Origin: Alphaproteobacteria bacterium | GTDB taxonomy: Bacteria > Pseudomonadota > Alphaproteobacteria > JAAEOK01 | Direction: 5' to 3' | DNA: 64,000 nucleotides | Assembly (NCBI GenBank): GCA_024244705.1 | Contig: JAAEOK010000085.1 | Coordinates: forward strand, 1-64,000 | Shown here: in pieces, positions 55,102 to 63,369 of the stretch | Position numbering within the stretch: position 1 is the stretch's first letter | How the letters are laid out: each line of letters starts with the position of its first letter | Translations under genes and position numbers: made by a program | The notes under the pieces: generated by a model | The model's input: only the letters and a program-made list of their open reading frames with translations | Told to the model about the DNA's origin: nothing | The model's database searches: none

Positions 55102-55698
55102 ATGGCACGAATGAGATTCCTTTGTGATGCCGAGCGCTGCATCGAATGCAACGCTTGTGTCACGGCCTGTAAGAACGAGAACGAGGTGCCTTGGGGCATT
55201 AACCGGCGTCGCGTCGTCACGCTCAATGACGGCCAGCCGGGCGAGCGGTCGATTTCGGTCGCTTGCATGCACTGCTCCGACGCGCCGTGCATCGCGGTCT
55301 GTCCCGTCGATTGCATCTATCAGACCGAGGAAGGCGTGGTCCTGCATTCGAAGGACCTTTGCATCGGTTGCGGTTATTGCTTCTACGCGTGCCCGTTCGG
55401 CGCGCCGCAATATCCGCAGGCAGGCAATTACGGCAGCCGCGGCAAGATGGACAAATGCACCTTCTGCGGTGGCGGACCGGAGCCCGACAACAGCGCGGCC
55501 GAGTTCCAGAAATACGGTCGCAACCGACTCGCCGAGGGCAAGCTGCCGCTTTGCGCCGAGATGTGCTCGACAAAGGCGCTCTTGGCCGGCGACGGCGACA
55601 TCGTTTCCAATATCTATCGCGAACGTGTCGTGGCCCGCGGCTTCGGGTCCGGTGCATGGGGTTGGGGCACCGCCTATCAGCTCAAGGCCGGCGGTTGA
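55102..55698 (+). CDS. fdhB: Formate dehydrogenase iron-sulfur subunit
   Basis: A 198-residue electron-transfer subunit with four [4Fe-4S] motifs: CIECNACVTACKNENEVPW, CMHCSDAPCIAVCP, CIGCGYCFYACPFGAPQYP and CTFCGGGP with a later C-terminal Cys pair (PLCAEMCSTKALLAG). It shuttles electrons from FdhA to the membrane cytochrome. There is no membrane helix, unlike the E. coli FdnH. The start is 11 bases after fdhA. A strong terminator follows it. Confidence 0.94.
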   Translation: MARMRFLCDAERCIECNACVTACKNENEVPWGINRRRVVTLNDGQPGERSISVACMHCSDAPCIAVCPVDCIYQTEEGVVLHSKDLCIGCGYCFYACPFGAPQYPQAGNYGSRGKMDKCTFCGGGPEPDNSAAEFQKYGRNRLAEGKLPLCAEMCSTKALLAGDGDIVSNIYRERVVARGFGSGAWGWGTAYQLKAGG

Positions 55699-55719
55699 TC
55701 GCTACGTCTTAGCTAGAAA

Positions 55720-55751
55720 GGGGAGGCCCGAAAGGGCCTCCCCGTTTTCTT
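55720..55751 (+). terminator. Intrinsic terminator after fdhB
   Basis: GGGGAGGCCC-GAAA-GGGCCTCCCC forms a ten-base-pair stem with a GAAA tetraloop at 55720-55743, followed by GTTTTCTT. This is a textbook factor-independent terminator. It separates fdhA/fdhB from the cytochrome and accessory genes, so the downstream set either has its own promoter or depends on read-through. Confidence 0.92.
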
Positions 55752-55833
55752 GTGACATTGCTCGTTGGGTGGCGATATGTTTCGTGGGTGGGGCTCCATG
55801 ACGTAGGGCCGTCCGAGAGATGAGGCGTGGAAA

Positions 55834-56037
55834 ATGACGGCGACCGGAAGATCAACTCTCTTTGTAATTGCATGTCTGGTGACGGCCGGGCTCGCGCTTG
55901 CCGGTTGCCGGGAGGACGAGCAGAACCGAACGATTTCGCTCGAGAAGGGCGCCTACCCGGATGACAAGCCGGCGGCGCTCAGCGCCGAGCAGGTCAATGA
56001 ACTGCGCCATCGCGCGCAGAACCAAAATGCGAACTAG
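55834..56037 (+). CDS. Small lipoprotein of the FDH cluster
   Basis: A 67-residue lipoprotein with signal peptide and lipobox GLALAGC, lipidated at Cys24. The mature part is about 43 residues, acidic then Gln/Asn-rich, with no family recognised. It lies between the terminator and fdhC and ends 16 bases before the fdhC start, indicating cotranscription. It could anchor or stabilise the membrane complex (inference). Confidence 0.78.
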   Translation: MTATGRSTLFVIACLVTAGLALAGCREDEQNRTISLEKGAYPDDKPAALSAEQVNELRHRAQNQNAN

Positions 56038-56053
56038 ACGGGAAAGCATAACC

Positions 56054-57193
56054 ATGCGGCGCAGCAATAATTTCCGTAGGGCCCTCGGCATCGTCGGACT
56101 GATCATGGTCGTTGCCTATGCGGTAGCGGTCGGTGTCGGCGGTTCCTTGCTTCTCGATCCGGTGGCGCAAGCGCAACAGGGCGCCGTTCCCGGTGGATCT
56201 TCCGGAATCACCAGCGACGCCGAACTCTGGCGCGAAATGCGTCAGGGCAAGGCCGGCAACGTGTCCGTCCCCGACAAGAAAGCCGGCGTGCTAATCCAGT
56301 CCGAGGGCGAGAACTGGCGCGCGCTACGCAACGGACCGATCGCCACCTATGGTGCCTGGGCGCTCCTCGGGATGGTGATTGTGTTGGCGTTGTTCTTCGC
56401 GCTTCGCGGCCGAATCAAGATCGAGGCCGGCGCCAGCCCCAACCGGATCTTGCGTTTCAATGCGTTCGACCGCTTCGCCCATTGGCTGATGGCATCGACC
56501 TTCATCGTTTTGGCGCTGTCGGGTCTCAACATGCTCTATGGGCGCCATGCACTGAAACCGCTGATCGGCCCCGACTCGTTCGCCACCATCACGCTATGGG
56601 GCAAACTCGCGCACAATTATCTCGCCTTCGGATTCATGGCCGGTCTCGCCATGGCCTTCGTCCTGTGGGTGGTCCACAATTTCCCCAACAGGTACGACCT
56701 CATCTGGGTGGCGAAGCTTGGCGGTTTGTTCTCCAAGCATTCCCATCCGCCGGCCAAGAAATTCAATGCCGGGCAGAAACTGATATTCTGGATCGTCGTT
56801 CTAGGCGGGCTGTCGATAAGCTTGTCGGGGATCATTTTGATGTTCCCATTCCAGACTCACCTGTTCGCCGACACCTTCGCCATCGTCAACAGTATCTTTG
56901 GAACTCAGTTGCAGACCGATCTCACTCTGCTCCAGGAGCAGCAATTGGCCATGCTCTGGCATGGCGTGTTCAGCCAAGGGCTGATCGTAGTCATTCTGGG
57001 GCACATTTATATCGGCACAATCGGCATGCAAGGCGCATTCGATGCCATGGGTTCGGGCGAGGTCGATGAGAATTGGGCCCGCGAGCATCACAGCGTCTGG
57101 GTCGCCGAGGTCAAAAGCGAGCAGGCCGCTGCCGAAGAAGCCCGTCGCGGTGATGCCCCGGCATCGCCTGGCAAGGCCCCGCAGAGCGCCTGA
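56054..57193 (+). CDS. fdhC: Formate dehydrogenase cytochrome b subunit
   Basis: A 379-residue di-haem cytochrome b of the FDH gamma type that receives electrons from FdhB and passes them to quinone. It has an extra N-terminal helix and a periplasmic segment (to about residue 90), then the conserved four-helix core: FDRFAHWLMASTFIVLALSG with a haem His, LAHNYLAFGFMAGLAM and LWHGVFSQGLIVVILGHIYI with two more His. The chosen ATG follows GGGAAAGC. The tail is Ala-rich and cytoplasmic. Confidence 0.92.
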   Translation: MRRSNNFRRALGIVGLIMVVAYAVAVGVGGSLLLDPVAQAQQGAVPGGSSGITSDAELWREMRQGKAGNVSVPDKKAGVLIQSEGENWRALRNGPIATYGAWALLGMVIVLALFFALRGRIKIEAGASPNRILRFNAFDRFAHWLMASTFIVLALSGLNMLYGRHALKPLIGPDSFATITLWGKLAHNYLAFGFMAGLAMAFVLWVVHNFPNRYDLIWVAKLGGLFSKHSHPPAKKFNAGQKLIFWIVVLGGLSISLSGIILMFPFQTHLFADTFAIVNSIFGTQLQTDLTLLQEQQLAMLWHGVFSQGLIVVILGHIYIGTIGMQGAFDAMGSGEVDENWAREHHSVWVAEVKSEQAAAEEARRGDAPASPGKAPQSA

Positions 57194-57235
57194 GCGCCGC
57201 GCCATGACGCCGGCTGAACGCGCCCGATTGGGGCC

Positions 57236-58570
57236 GTGACCGGCTCCCGTCGTCGTGCCACGGTCGACCGCTGCTTCTTGGTGGCGGTACTGCTGGCGTT
57301 CTCGTGGTCGGCGGAGACCGGGGCCGACATGATCGGTCATGGCGGACCGGTCAAAAGCGTGCAGGCTATGCCGGACGGGCAGCGCGTGGTTTCGGGAAGT
57401 TTCGATTACTCTGTAATTTTGTGGGACCTCGGTTCCGAGCGACCGATCGAAACCTTCGTCGAGCATGACGGGGCGGTCAATTCGGTGGCCCTGTCGCCTG
57501 ACGGCGCACGCGTCCTATCGGCCAGCGACGACGGTACGCTCATGTTGCTGCGCCTTTCGGATGGGGCGGTTCTGCGGCGCTTCGAAGGCCACATCGGCAA
57601 AGTTTCCTCGGTCGCGGTATCGCCCGACGGCGCGCTCGCCGCGTCGGGGGGCTGGGATCGGATGGTCCGGCTTTGGGACCTGGCATCGGGAAAGGCGGTT
57701 GGTGAGATTGAGGGTCATGACAGCAACGTCAACGCCGTCGCGTTCTCCCCCGACGGCAGCCGCCTGTTGACGGGCAGTTACGACACCACCGTTCGCCTGT
57801 GGTCGGTCGAAGACGGCGCCCAGGTATGGAAGCAGCCCGGCCATGATTTTGCCGTCAACAGCGTCGTCTTTACGCCGGACGGAAAGTTGGCCGTCTCGGC
57901 GAGCACCGACGAAACCGTGCGCATTTGGTCGATCGAAACCGGCGAAGCCTTGGCCAAGCTCGAAGGGCATGAAGGCTCGGTCTTGGCGGTCGCGGTGGAC
58001 AAGGAAGGCCGCTACATCGCTTCGGCCGGATTTGGCGGCAGGATCTTCCTGTGGGATCTACCGCAACGCGCCTTTATTCGCGCCCTGCGAGGCCATCGCG
58101 GCCCGGTCTGGACGCTGACCTTCGCTGCCGACGGCGAACGCCTGATTTCGGCCGGTGCCGACGACCTGATCAAAGTGTGGGACGTCCGCAGCGGCGCCTC
58201 GTTGGGTCTCGAAGCCAAAGCGCCGGAAACATCCGATGCCGTCGCCGAAGCCGGACGCGGTGCCGCGCTGTTCCGAAAATGTGCCGCCTGTCACAACCTG
58301 ACCGCCAACGGAGGAAACAAGGCCGGTCCGCCGTTGCACGGGTTGTTCGGCCGTCGTGCCGGGTCGGTACCCGGCTATCGCTACTCCGAGGCCCTGCGCG
58401 ACAGCACGATTATCTGGTCGGACGCGACCATAAACGCGCTGTTCACCGAAGGTCCGCAGGAATACACACCCGGGTCGAAGATGCCGCTCCAGCGCATGCC
58501 AAATGACGACGACCGGATGGCGTTGATCGAATATCTAAGAGAGGCGACCGCCGTCGACGGCGCGCAATGA
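57236..58570 (+). CDS. WD40 beta-propeller fused to a c-type cytochrome
   Basis: A 444-residue exported protein. After a signal peptide (residues about 10-30) come seven WD40 repeats, each with GH..V..V..SPDG and a WD-like end, spanning about 33-320 and enough for a closed propeller. A cytochrome c domain follows with the haem site CAACH at residues 349-353 and a likely Met ligand in GSKMPLQRMP. It starts with GTG just after fdhC. It is predicted to bind periplasmic FDH subunits through the propeller and carry electrons on its haem. No characterised homologue is known to me. Confidence 0.85.
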   Translation: MTGSRRRATVDRCFLVAVLLAFSWSAETGADMIGHGGPVKSVQAMPDGQRVVSGSFDYSVILWDLGSERPIETFVEHDGAVNSVALSPDGARVLSASDDGTLMLLRLSDGAVLRRFEGHIGKVSSVAVSPDGALAASGGWDRMVRLWDLASGKAVGEIEGHDSNVNAVAFSPDGSRLLTGSYDTTVRLWSVEDGAQVWKQPGHDFAVNSVVFTPDGKLAVSASTDETVRIWSIETGEALAKLEGHEGSVLAVAVDKEGRYIASAGFGGRIFLWDLPQRAFIRALRGHRGPVWTLTFAADGERLISAGADDLIKVWDVRSGASLGLEAKAPETSDAVAEAGRGAALFRKCAACHNLTANGGNKAGPPLHGLFGRRAGSVPGYRYSEALRDSTIIWSDATINALFTEGPQEYTPGSKMPLQRMPNDDDRMALIEYLREATAVDGAQ

Positions 58571-58655
58571 TGTTTCATAGTGACACGAGCGGCCTTATCA
58601 TGGGCAACAAGGTACAATCCCGCGCCACGCGCCGGAGTTAGGGAGTGACAACAAC

Positions 58656-58784
58656 ATGAACGCCTTTATCGCCAGTATCTGCGCCGCGTTGCTTATCGCG
58701 TTCGGCGCCTATTTGACCCTCAACGATCTTCCGTCCAGTTCGGAGGATGTATATTCGGGCGGCAACGTGCGGCTCGACAACTAG
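58656..58784 (+). CDS. 42-aa membrane micro-protein of the FDH cluster
   Basis: MNAFIASICAALLIAFGAYL followed by 22 further residues, with one hydrophobic helix (3-21) and an acidic periplasmic tail ending VRLDN. GGGAG at 58641-58645 with ten-base spacing strongly supports translation. It sits between the WD40-cytochrome gene and the ligase-like gene on the same strand. It may be a small membrane subunit of the FDH complex (inference). Confidence 0.72.
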   Translation: MNAFIASICAALLIAFGAYLTLNDLPSSSEDVYSGGNVRLDN

Positions 58785-58925
58785 CCGCTGCGCCCGTCTT
58801 GTTGCGCATCCGTCGCATGTTTCCGCGGGTCCGCGATGGCGCTGACCGGTCGCAAGGCGACACTTCGTTTCTTCCGATCGAGTATTCCAATTGTGCTTCT
58901 CCGCTGAGCCGCTGCCGCGCAACCG

Positions 58926-59657
58926 ATGTCGCCGATGATCGATTCCCTGACATTGCCGCCGCTCTATCGGTTGGTTCGAATCGCTAGCGACGATTCGGCG
59001 ATGCAATGCGCCATTGCCCTTGCCAAGGATGGCGCCGATCCGGCGACCCTGGCTTGGTCCGATCGCGCGGATTGCCTCGATTGCGCGATCGTCCTCACGC
59101 CAACGGAGCCGTGGGCCAGGGCCGCGCCGGTCATGTTCTCCGGTGCGCTTGGCATGGGCGATGCGCTAGCCTCGATTTTACCTCCCGGAGTAGAGGTCGG
59201 CTTCGGTTGGCCGGGCGACATTCATGTCAACGAGCGCCGCGCCGCTTCGATCGAACTGCGAGCGCCCGAGAACATAACAGCGGAGGACATTCCCGAATGG
59301 TTGGTACTCGGTGCTGGACTATCGATTACCGGGCAGCCCCAATCGTCGAAACGGGATTCGATACCGCAGACGACACTCTCATATGAGAACTGCGTCGACG
59401 TGACCGCCGCGGCCGCGCTGGAATCTTTCAGCCGGCATTTCCTGGCCTGGGTCAATCGCTGGCAGGATGATGGTTTTGCGCCGCTCCGGGCGGCATGGTT
59501 GGCGCGTATCAAGGGAGGCGGCAAATCAATTTCGGTCGCGCTCGCCGGCCAGACGGTCATGGGAGAGTTTCTCGACGTTACCGCCGACGGCGACCTGCGA
59601 ATGGCGACGGAAAGCGGACTGCGGGACATTCTTCTGACCGATGCGATTGGACGGTAG
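58926..59657 (+). CDS. Degenerate biotin-protein-ligase-like protein of the FDH cluster
   Basis: A 243-residue protein that resembles biotin/lipoate ligases in fold: residues 50-110 parallel the BPL core, with VGFGWPGDIHVNERRAASIE standing where KWPNDIYVNGRKLAGIL-type sequence occurs. The catalytic Lys of KWPND is Gly94 and the GRGRxGR biotin loop is absent, so normal biotinylation is unlikely. A C-terminal SH3-like cap (about 190-240, GQTVMGEFLDVTADGDL) is retained. Its stop is five bases before the next gene. The start could be the ATG at 58926 or 58935. Role unknown; it may bind an FDH partner or another cofactor. Confidence 0.65.
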   Translation: MSPMIDSLTLPPLYRLVRIASDDSAMQCAIALAKDGADPATLAWSDRADCLDCAIVLTPTEPWARAAPVMFSGALGMGDALASILPPGVEVGFGWPGDIHVNERRAASIELRAPENITAEDIPEWLVLGAGLSITGQPQSSKRDSIPQTTLSYENCVDVTAAAALESFSRHFLAWVNRWQDDGFAPLRAAWLARIKGGGKSISVALAGQTVMGEFLDVTADGDLRMATESGLRDILLTDAIGR

Positions 59658-59662
59658 CGAAG

Positions 59663-60148
59663 ATGCGGTTCCCGCGAACCGTGCAGCTCGATATATCGGA
59701 TAGCCATGTCTATGACGCCGCGGCGGCGCCTGACGAGTGGGCTGTCTCGGGGTCGTTCGTTTTTGCCGGCGCTGATCCGGAATCCCTGATCGGCAAGCGG
59801 CGCCAAGCTTTTGCGCGGGCGTTTCTCGGCACGTCGAGTTTCGGCTGGTCGACTTTTGTCCGTGTCGCCGAAATCCAAGACGAAGAGTATCAAGGCGTGC
59901 TGCACGCACTGGCAATCTACGCGGTTGAGCGATTCGGTGCGCCCGATATCGAAACGGCACTGCCGGCTGCTCGCGAAGAGGCGGAATTTGCCGCCGGTCT
60001 CTGCGACCACAAGGTCAACACGCTGCTTTGCGTCGAGCGCGACTTCGAAGATGGCGATATTATCGAGCGCTTTCGTACCGTCGAACCGCCGCGAGAAGCC
60101 GCGCACGCCCGTATCTGGACGATCGTCGAGGACGATGGCAGTGTGTGA
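59663..60148 (+). CDS. DUF6505-like protein of the FDH cluster
   Basis: A 161-residue cytoplasmic protein. Family recalled as DUF6505 by neighbourhood and sequence style, to be confirmed. It starts RFPRTVQLDISDSHVYDAAA, has an acidic central region and ends RIWTIVEDDGSV. No catalytic motif or membrane helix. It starts five bases after the ligase-like gene. Role in FDH maturation or regulation inferred only from context. Confidence 0.7.
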   Translation: MRFPRTVQLDISDSHVYDAAAAPDEWAVSGSFVFAGADPESLIGKRRQAFARAFLGTSSFGWSTFVRVAEIQDEEYQGVLHALAIYAVERFGAPDIETALPAAREEAEFAAGLCDHKVNTLLCVERDFEDGDIIERFRTVEPPREAAHARIWTIVEDDGSV

Positions 60149-60197
60149 TCGATCGAAGCGTTTCAATTACGGGCCTCCCCGCATATCACAGGATTTG

Positions 60198-60338
60198 ATG
60201 GAATTGTCGGCACACATCATCGCCACCGGGGCCCGGCGCCCCGCATCGTCGAGCTTCTTCAGCCCTCGCTCGTCATGGTCGGAGGAGCGCCCACCACTAT
60301 TGGGGGGGTCGTGTCCCTTCGATCCGAAGGCGGCTTAG
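60198..60338 (+). CDS. 46-aa ORF with a CPFDPKAA ending, possible micro-protein
   Basis: A frame from ATG 60198 encodes 46 residues, Ser/Arg-rich and ending GGSCPFDPKAA. AGGA lies only four bases upstream, closer than ideal. It fills the 190-base gap between the DUF6505-like gene and the DUF6352-like gene, and ends three bases before the latter. It could be real or chance. No family recognised. Confidence 0.4.
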   Translation: MELSAHIIATGARRPASSSFFSPRSSWSEERPPLLGGSCPFDPKAA

Positions 60339-60341
60339 AAG

Positions 60342-61373
60342 ATGGCGGATTTTTGGCGCTCGTCCGGATATCACTTGCTGAACAAGGACAAGACCGGCCG
60401 CTTGGCGGTCACCCCGGAGTTCTTGCGTGCCTATATCGGCAGGCCGGAATTGGCGCCGGTAGAGGAATCCTGCCCAGCCGAGCTTCGACTCCATGAAGAT
60501 CTGATGGCCGATCCGACGATGGCCGTGGAAGCACGTCGCATCGAAGAGTTTGCCGATCCCGACGCCCGCGACAATTATCATGCGGTGTTGCGTTTTCGCG
60601 ACGTATTGTTGCGCGAGGGTACGCTGGAATCCGGCTACATAGCCCTGTTCCGCAATGGGGTGTCCGGTTTCCCGCCGCTGTTCTTGGATCAGCTGGTCCA
60701 TGCGATCATGCGGGGCGTTCTCGACCGTTGTCCGGACCCGCTCCGGGTCCGCGCCGGCGAGCTGTTGTTCCGCAGCCAGAAGGTCACGATCAAAGAGGAC
60801 ACGATCATGGTCGCCGATGAGGAAATCGTCGACATGCGTGCCACGCGCGATGCCCGAGATGGGATTGTGCATTTCGACCATATCGGCCAATTGTTGACAG
60901 ACTCCCAGCCCAGCGGCCGTGTCATCGAGCTCGATGTTCTCGACGAGGAGACCGGGGCCGTCTATTGGCGGCGCAGCGACAGCTTCGACACCGTGCTCGA
61001 TATCGGTTTTACCAAGCCGGGTCTCGACGCGTTCTGCCGGGCCCTCGAAGCCTGGGTGCGACACCTGCTGGCGATAGAGGTGACGATCTATCCGGTGCAG
61101 TCGATCAGCGATGAACGATGGGTGTGGCACGTTGGCTTGGACTCCGAGGCCACCGCGATGCTCAACGATCTGTACAACGGTGTGCCGCTTAACGACGACC
61201 GCCGCTACCGCTTGTTGTGCCTGTTTCGGGCTGAGTTCCCCGACCCCGACGCCATGCTGCCGAACGTCAAGGGTCGCCCCGTCTACATGGCGATGGCGAT
61301 GACCACCGACGGCGTCCTCCGCATCAAGCCGCAAAACCTGATCTTCAACCTGCCTCTGGCCACCGCGGCCTGA
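60342..61373 (+). CDS. DUF6352-like protein of the FDH cluster
   Basis: A 343-residue cytoplasmic protein recalled as DUF6352. The N-terminus (FWRSSGYHLLNKDKTGRLAV) and a repeated charged helical body give no catalytic site; GFPPLFLDQLVHAIMRGVLD is a hydrophobic helix but not a membrane segment. The C-terminal half has INT-like YRLLCLFRAEFPDPDA. It is cotranscribed with its neighbours. Its consistent place in FDH clusters suggests maturation or regulation. Family name not confirmed. Confidence 0.75.
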   Translation: MADFWRSSGYHLLNKDKTGRLAVTPEFLRAYIGRPELAPVEESCPAELRLHEDLMADPTMAVEARRIEEFADPDARDNYHAVLRFRDVLLREGTLESGYIALFRNGVSGFPPLFLDQLVHAIMRGVLDRCPDPLRVRAGELLFRSQKVTIKEDTIMVADEEIVDMRATRDARDGIVHFDHIGQLLTDSQPSGRVIELDVLDEETGAVYWRRSDSFDTVLDIGFTKPGLDAFCRALEAWVRHLLAIEVTIYPVQSISDERWVWHVGLDSEATAMLNDLYNGVPLNDDRRYRLLCLFRAEFPDPDAMLPNVKGRPVYMAMAMTTDGVLRIKPQNLIFNLPLATAA

Positions 61374-61396
61374 GTCATTCGATATAGGAGAGAAAT

Positions 61397-61603
61397 ATGG
61401 ACCAAGACACGCTCAACATGAGCATCCGGAAATTCCTCAAAAAAGTCGGTGTGACCTCGCAGCGTGAGATCGAGGGCGCAATCCGGGACGCTCTCGAGTC
61501 AGGCAAGCTGTCAGGCAGTGAATCCCTGCCGGTGAACGTGCAGCTGACGATCGGTGACGTCGGCCTCGACGTCGCCATCGGCGGAGAGATTGCACTCGAA
61601 TAG
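61397..61603 (+). CDS. DUF6494-like small protein of the FDH cluster
   Basis: A 68-residue soluble protein, recalled as DUF6494. Residues 1-35 form a helical region (NMSIRKFLKKVGVTSQREIE) and the rest a small beta region (VNVQLTIGDVGLDVAIGGEI). GGAGAG ten bases upstream supports the ATG. Too small for an enzyme; it is probably a structural or adaptor component. Confidence 0.78.
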   Translation: MDQDTLNMSIRKFLKKVGVTSQREIEGAIRDALESGKLSGSESLPVNVQLTIGDVGLDVAIGGEIALE

Positions 61604-61635
61604 AAGGCCGGCACCGTGTGCATCCGGGGGCCCGC

Positions 61636-62517
61636 ATGCCTGAAATGATGACGACCAAGGAGGTCGCCGAATACCTCCGCATCAAGGAGCGAAAGGTCTA
61701 TGACCTGGTCCGCGGGCGCCGGATACCTTGCACGCGCGTAACCGGAAAATGGTTGTTTCCCAAGGCCTTAATCGATCTCTGGGTGCTCGAGGGGAGCGAC
61801 GGTCCGGTAGCCGGAGAGCCCCCGGTCCCGCGGGTCGTTGCCGGCAGCCATGACCCCTTGTTGGAGTGGGCGTTGCGTGAATCTTCGTCGACCCTCGCCA
61901 TTCTGCCGGGCGGCAGCCTCGACGGCCTCGGACGGCTTGCACGCCGCGAGGCCATGGTCGCCGCGCTTCACGTGCTCGACGCAGAAAGCGGCGACTACAA
62001 CGTGCCGATGGTTCGCGCGGCGCTCGACCGCCAGCCGATCGTGGTCATCGAATGGGCAGGGCGGCAACAAGGTCTCATCGTAGCGCGCGGCAAAGCGAAA
62101 GGCGCGGCGGACCTGTCGGCCGCAACGCAGACAGGGATGCGTGTCATTCCACGTCAAAAGGGCGCCGGCAGCCAGATCCTGCTGGAGCATCTGTTGGTTC
62201 GCGAGGGTATCGATCCGGCGCGGCTGGATTGGACCGACACGCCGGCGCGTACGGAGACCGATGTCGGCCTGGCGATCCAGGAAGGCCTTGCCGATGTCGG
62301 GCTGGGTCTTGCCGCGGTCGCGGCGCAATACCAGCTCGACTTTGTACCACTGCACCGAGAACGCCTGGACTTGGTGATGACGCGCCACGACTATTTCGAA
62401 CCCGAAATCCAGGCGCTTTTCGATTTCGCGCATTCGAAAGCCTTCCGCACGCGCGCGTCAAGTCTCAAGGGTTATGGCGTGGGCGGTCTCGGTCGCGTGC
62501 ACTACAACGGGCCTTAA
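61636..62517 (+). CDS. Helix-turn-helix regulator with a periplasmic-binding-protein-like sensor domain
   Basis: A 293-residue cytoplasmic regulator. Residues 4-50 are an excisionase/MerR-type helix-turn-helix (TTKEVAEYLRIKERKVYDLV then GKWLFPKALIDLW). The remainder (from about 65) resembles a type II periplasmic binding protein, containing LAILPGGSLDGLGRLARREA and GAGSQILLEHLLVREGIDPA, but without a signal peptide, as in ModE-independent metal- or substrate-sensing regulators. Convergent with the TupA-like gene, so it probably senses tungstate, molybdate or a related anion and controls the cluster (inference). Confidence 0.82.
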   Translation: MPEMMTTKEVAEYLRIKERKVYDLVRGRRIPCTRVTGKWLFPKALIDLWVLEGSDGPVAGEPPVPRVVAGSHDPLLEWALRESSSTLAILPGGSLDGLGRLARREAMVAALHVLDAESGDYNVPMVRAALDRQPIVVIEWAGRQQGLIVARGKAKGAADLSAATQTGMRVIPRQKGAGSQILLEHLLVREGIDPARLDWTDTPARTETDVGLAIQEGLADVGLGLAAVAAQYQLDFVPLHRERLDLVMTRHDYFEPEIQALFDFAHSKAFRTRASSLKGYGVGGLGRVHYNGP

Positions 62518-62520
62518 GGG

Positions 62521-63348
62521 TTATTCCTCCCAATTCGATGCCGCCGGCCGGAAGGCAGGCGCGTCATCGATGCGATAGGCGGCGATCGCCTTCTGGCCCG
62601 GTTCCGATAGAAGCCAGTCGGCGAGGCGACGCGCACCCGCCGCATTGATGCCGTCATGGCGGTCGGGGTCGACGAGAACCAACCCGTAGACGTTCTTAAG
62701 CAACGGATCGCCGGCAAACAGGATGCGCAGCTGGTCCTTGTTGCGGAACGCCAGCCACGTGCCGCGATCGGTCAGGGCGTAAGCCAGCCGCGCCGATGCG
62801 ATGTTGAGGGTCGCCCCTTGGCCGCTACCGCTTTCGAGGTACCAGGCGTCGCTGCGGCCCTGGGGATCTCGGCCCGCGATCGCCCATAGCTCGCGCTCGC
62901 GCCGGTGGGTTCCGCTATTGTCGCCGCGAGAAATAAACATCGTACCGCTATCGGCGATCCGCTGCAGCGCCGTAGCGGCATCGGTGGCGGTTTTGACCGC
63001 GACCGGGTCGTCCCCCGGCCCGACAATGACGAAATCGTTGTACATCACATCGGCGCGGGCGCTTCCGCCGCCGTCGGCAACGAGATTTCTCTCCGCTTCC
63101 GTGTCATGGACCAGGATCAGGTCGACGTCGCCGCGGCGGGCGAGCGCAATCGCCTCGCCGGTGCCGCGCACGATCACCCTGACGGTCTCGCCGGAATCCC
63201 GAGCATAGGCTTCGAGCAGATTATCGAGCAGGCCGGATTCCTCGACCGTCGTCGTCGTCGCCAGGCGTACCGGGTCTTGTCCTGAAGCCTGTTCCGGCCC
63301 CCAGGCGATCGCCGCCGCCAGCAGGAGAATTCCGGCCAGTCTGTTCAT
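62521..63348 (-). CDS. tupA: Tungstate ABC transporter substrate-binding protein
   Basis: A 275-residue periplasmic binding protein. After a signal peptide (LAGILLLAAAIAWG, cleaved near ASG) come the anion-binding TTTTVEESGLLDNLL and, later, RGDNSGTHRRERELW, which resemble TupA-type tungstate-binding proteins rather than ModA. No permease or ATPase is adjacent on the minus strand. Its location beside an FDH and a PBP-type regulator fits tungstate or molybdate supply for the enzyme. Confidence 0.82.
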   Translation of the reverse strand: MNRLAGILLLAAAIAWGPEQASGQDPVRLATTTTVEESGLLDNLLEAYARDSGETVRVIVRGTGEAIALARRGDVDLILVHDTEAERNLVADGGGSARADVMYNDFVIVGPGDDPVAVKTATDAATALQRIADSGTMFISRGDNSGTHRRERELWAIAGRDPQGRSDAWYLESGSGQGATLNIASARLAYALTDRGTWLAFRNKDQLRILFAGDPLLKNVYGLVLVDPDRHDGINAAGARRLADWLLSEPGQKAIAAYRIDDAPAFRPAASNWEE

Positions 63349-63369
63349 CGGTTCCGCGGTCGCAGCCGA

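Noticed and set aside
52157-55108. 983-codon open frame on the minus strand, antisense to fdhA
   Set aside because: It mirrors the entire fdhA gene. Long antisense frames are expected in GC-rich genes with strong third-position bias, and the translation resembles no protein and has no ribosome site.
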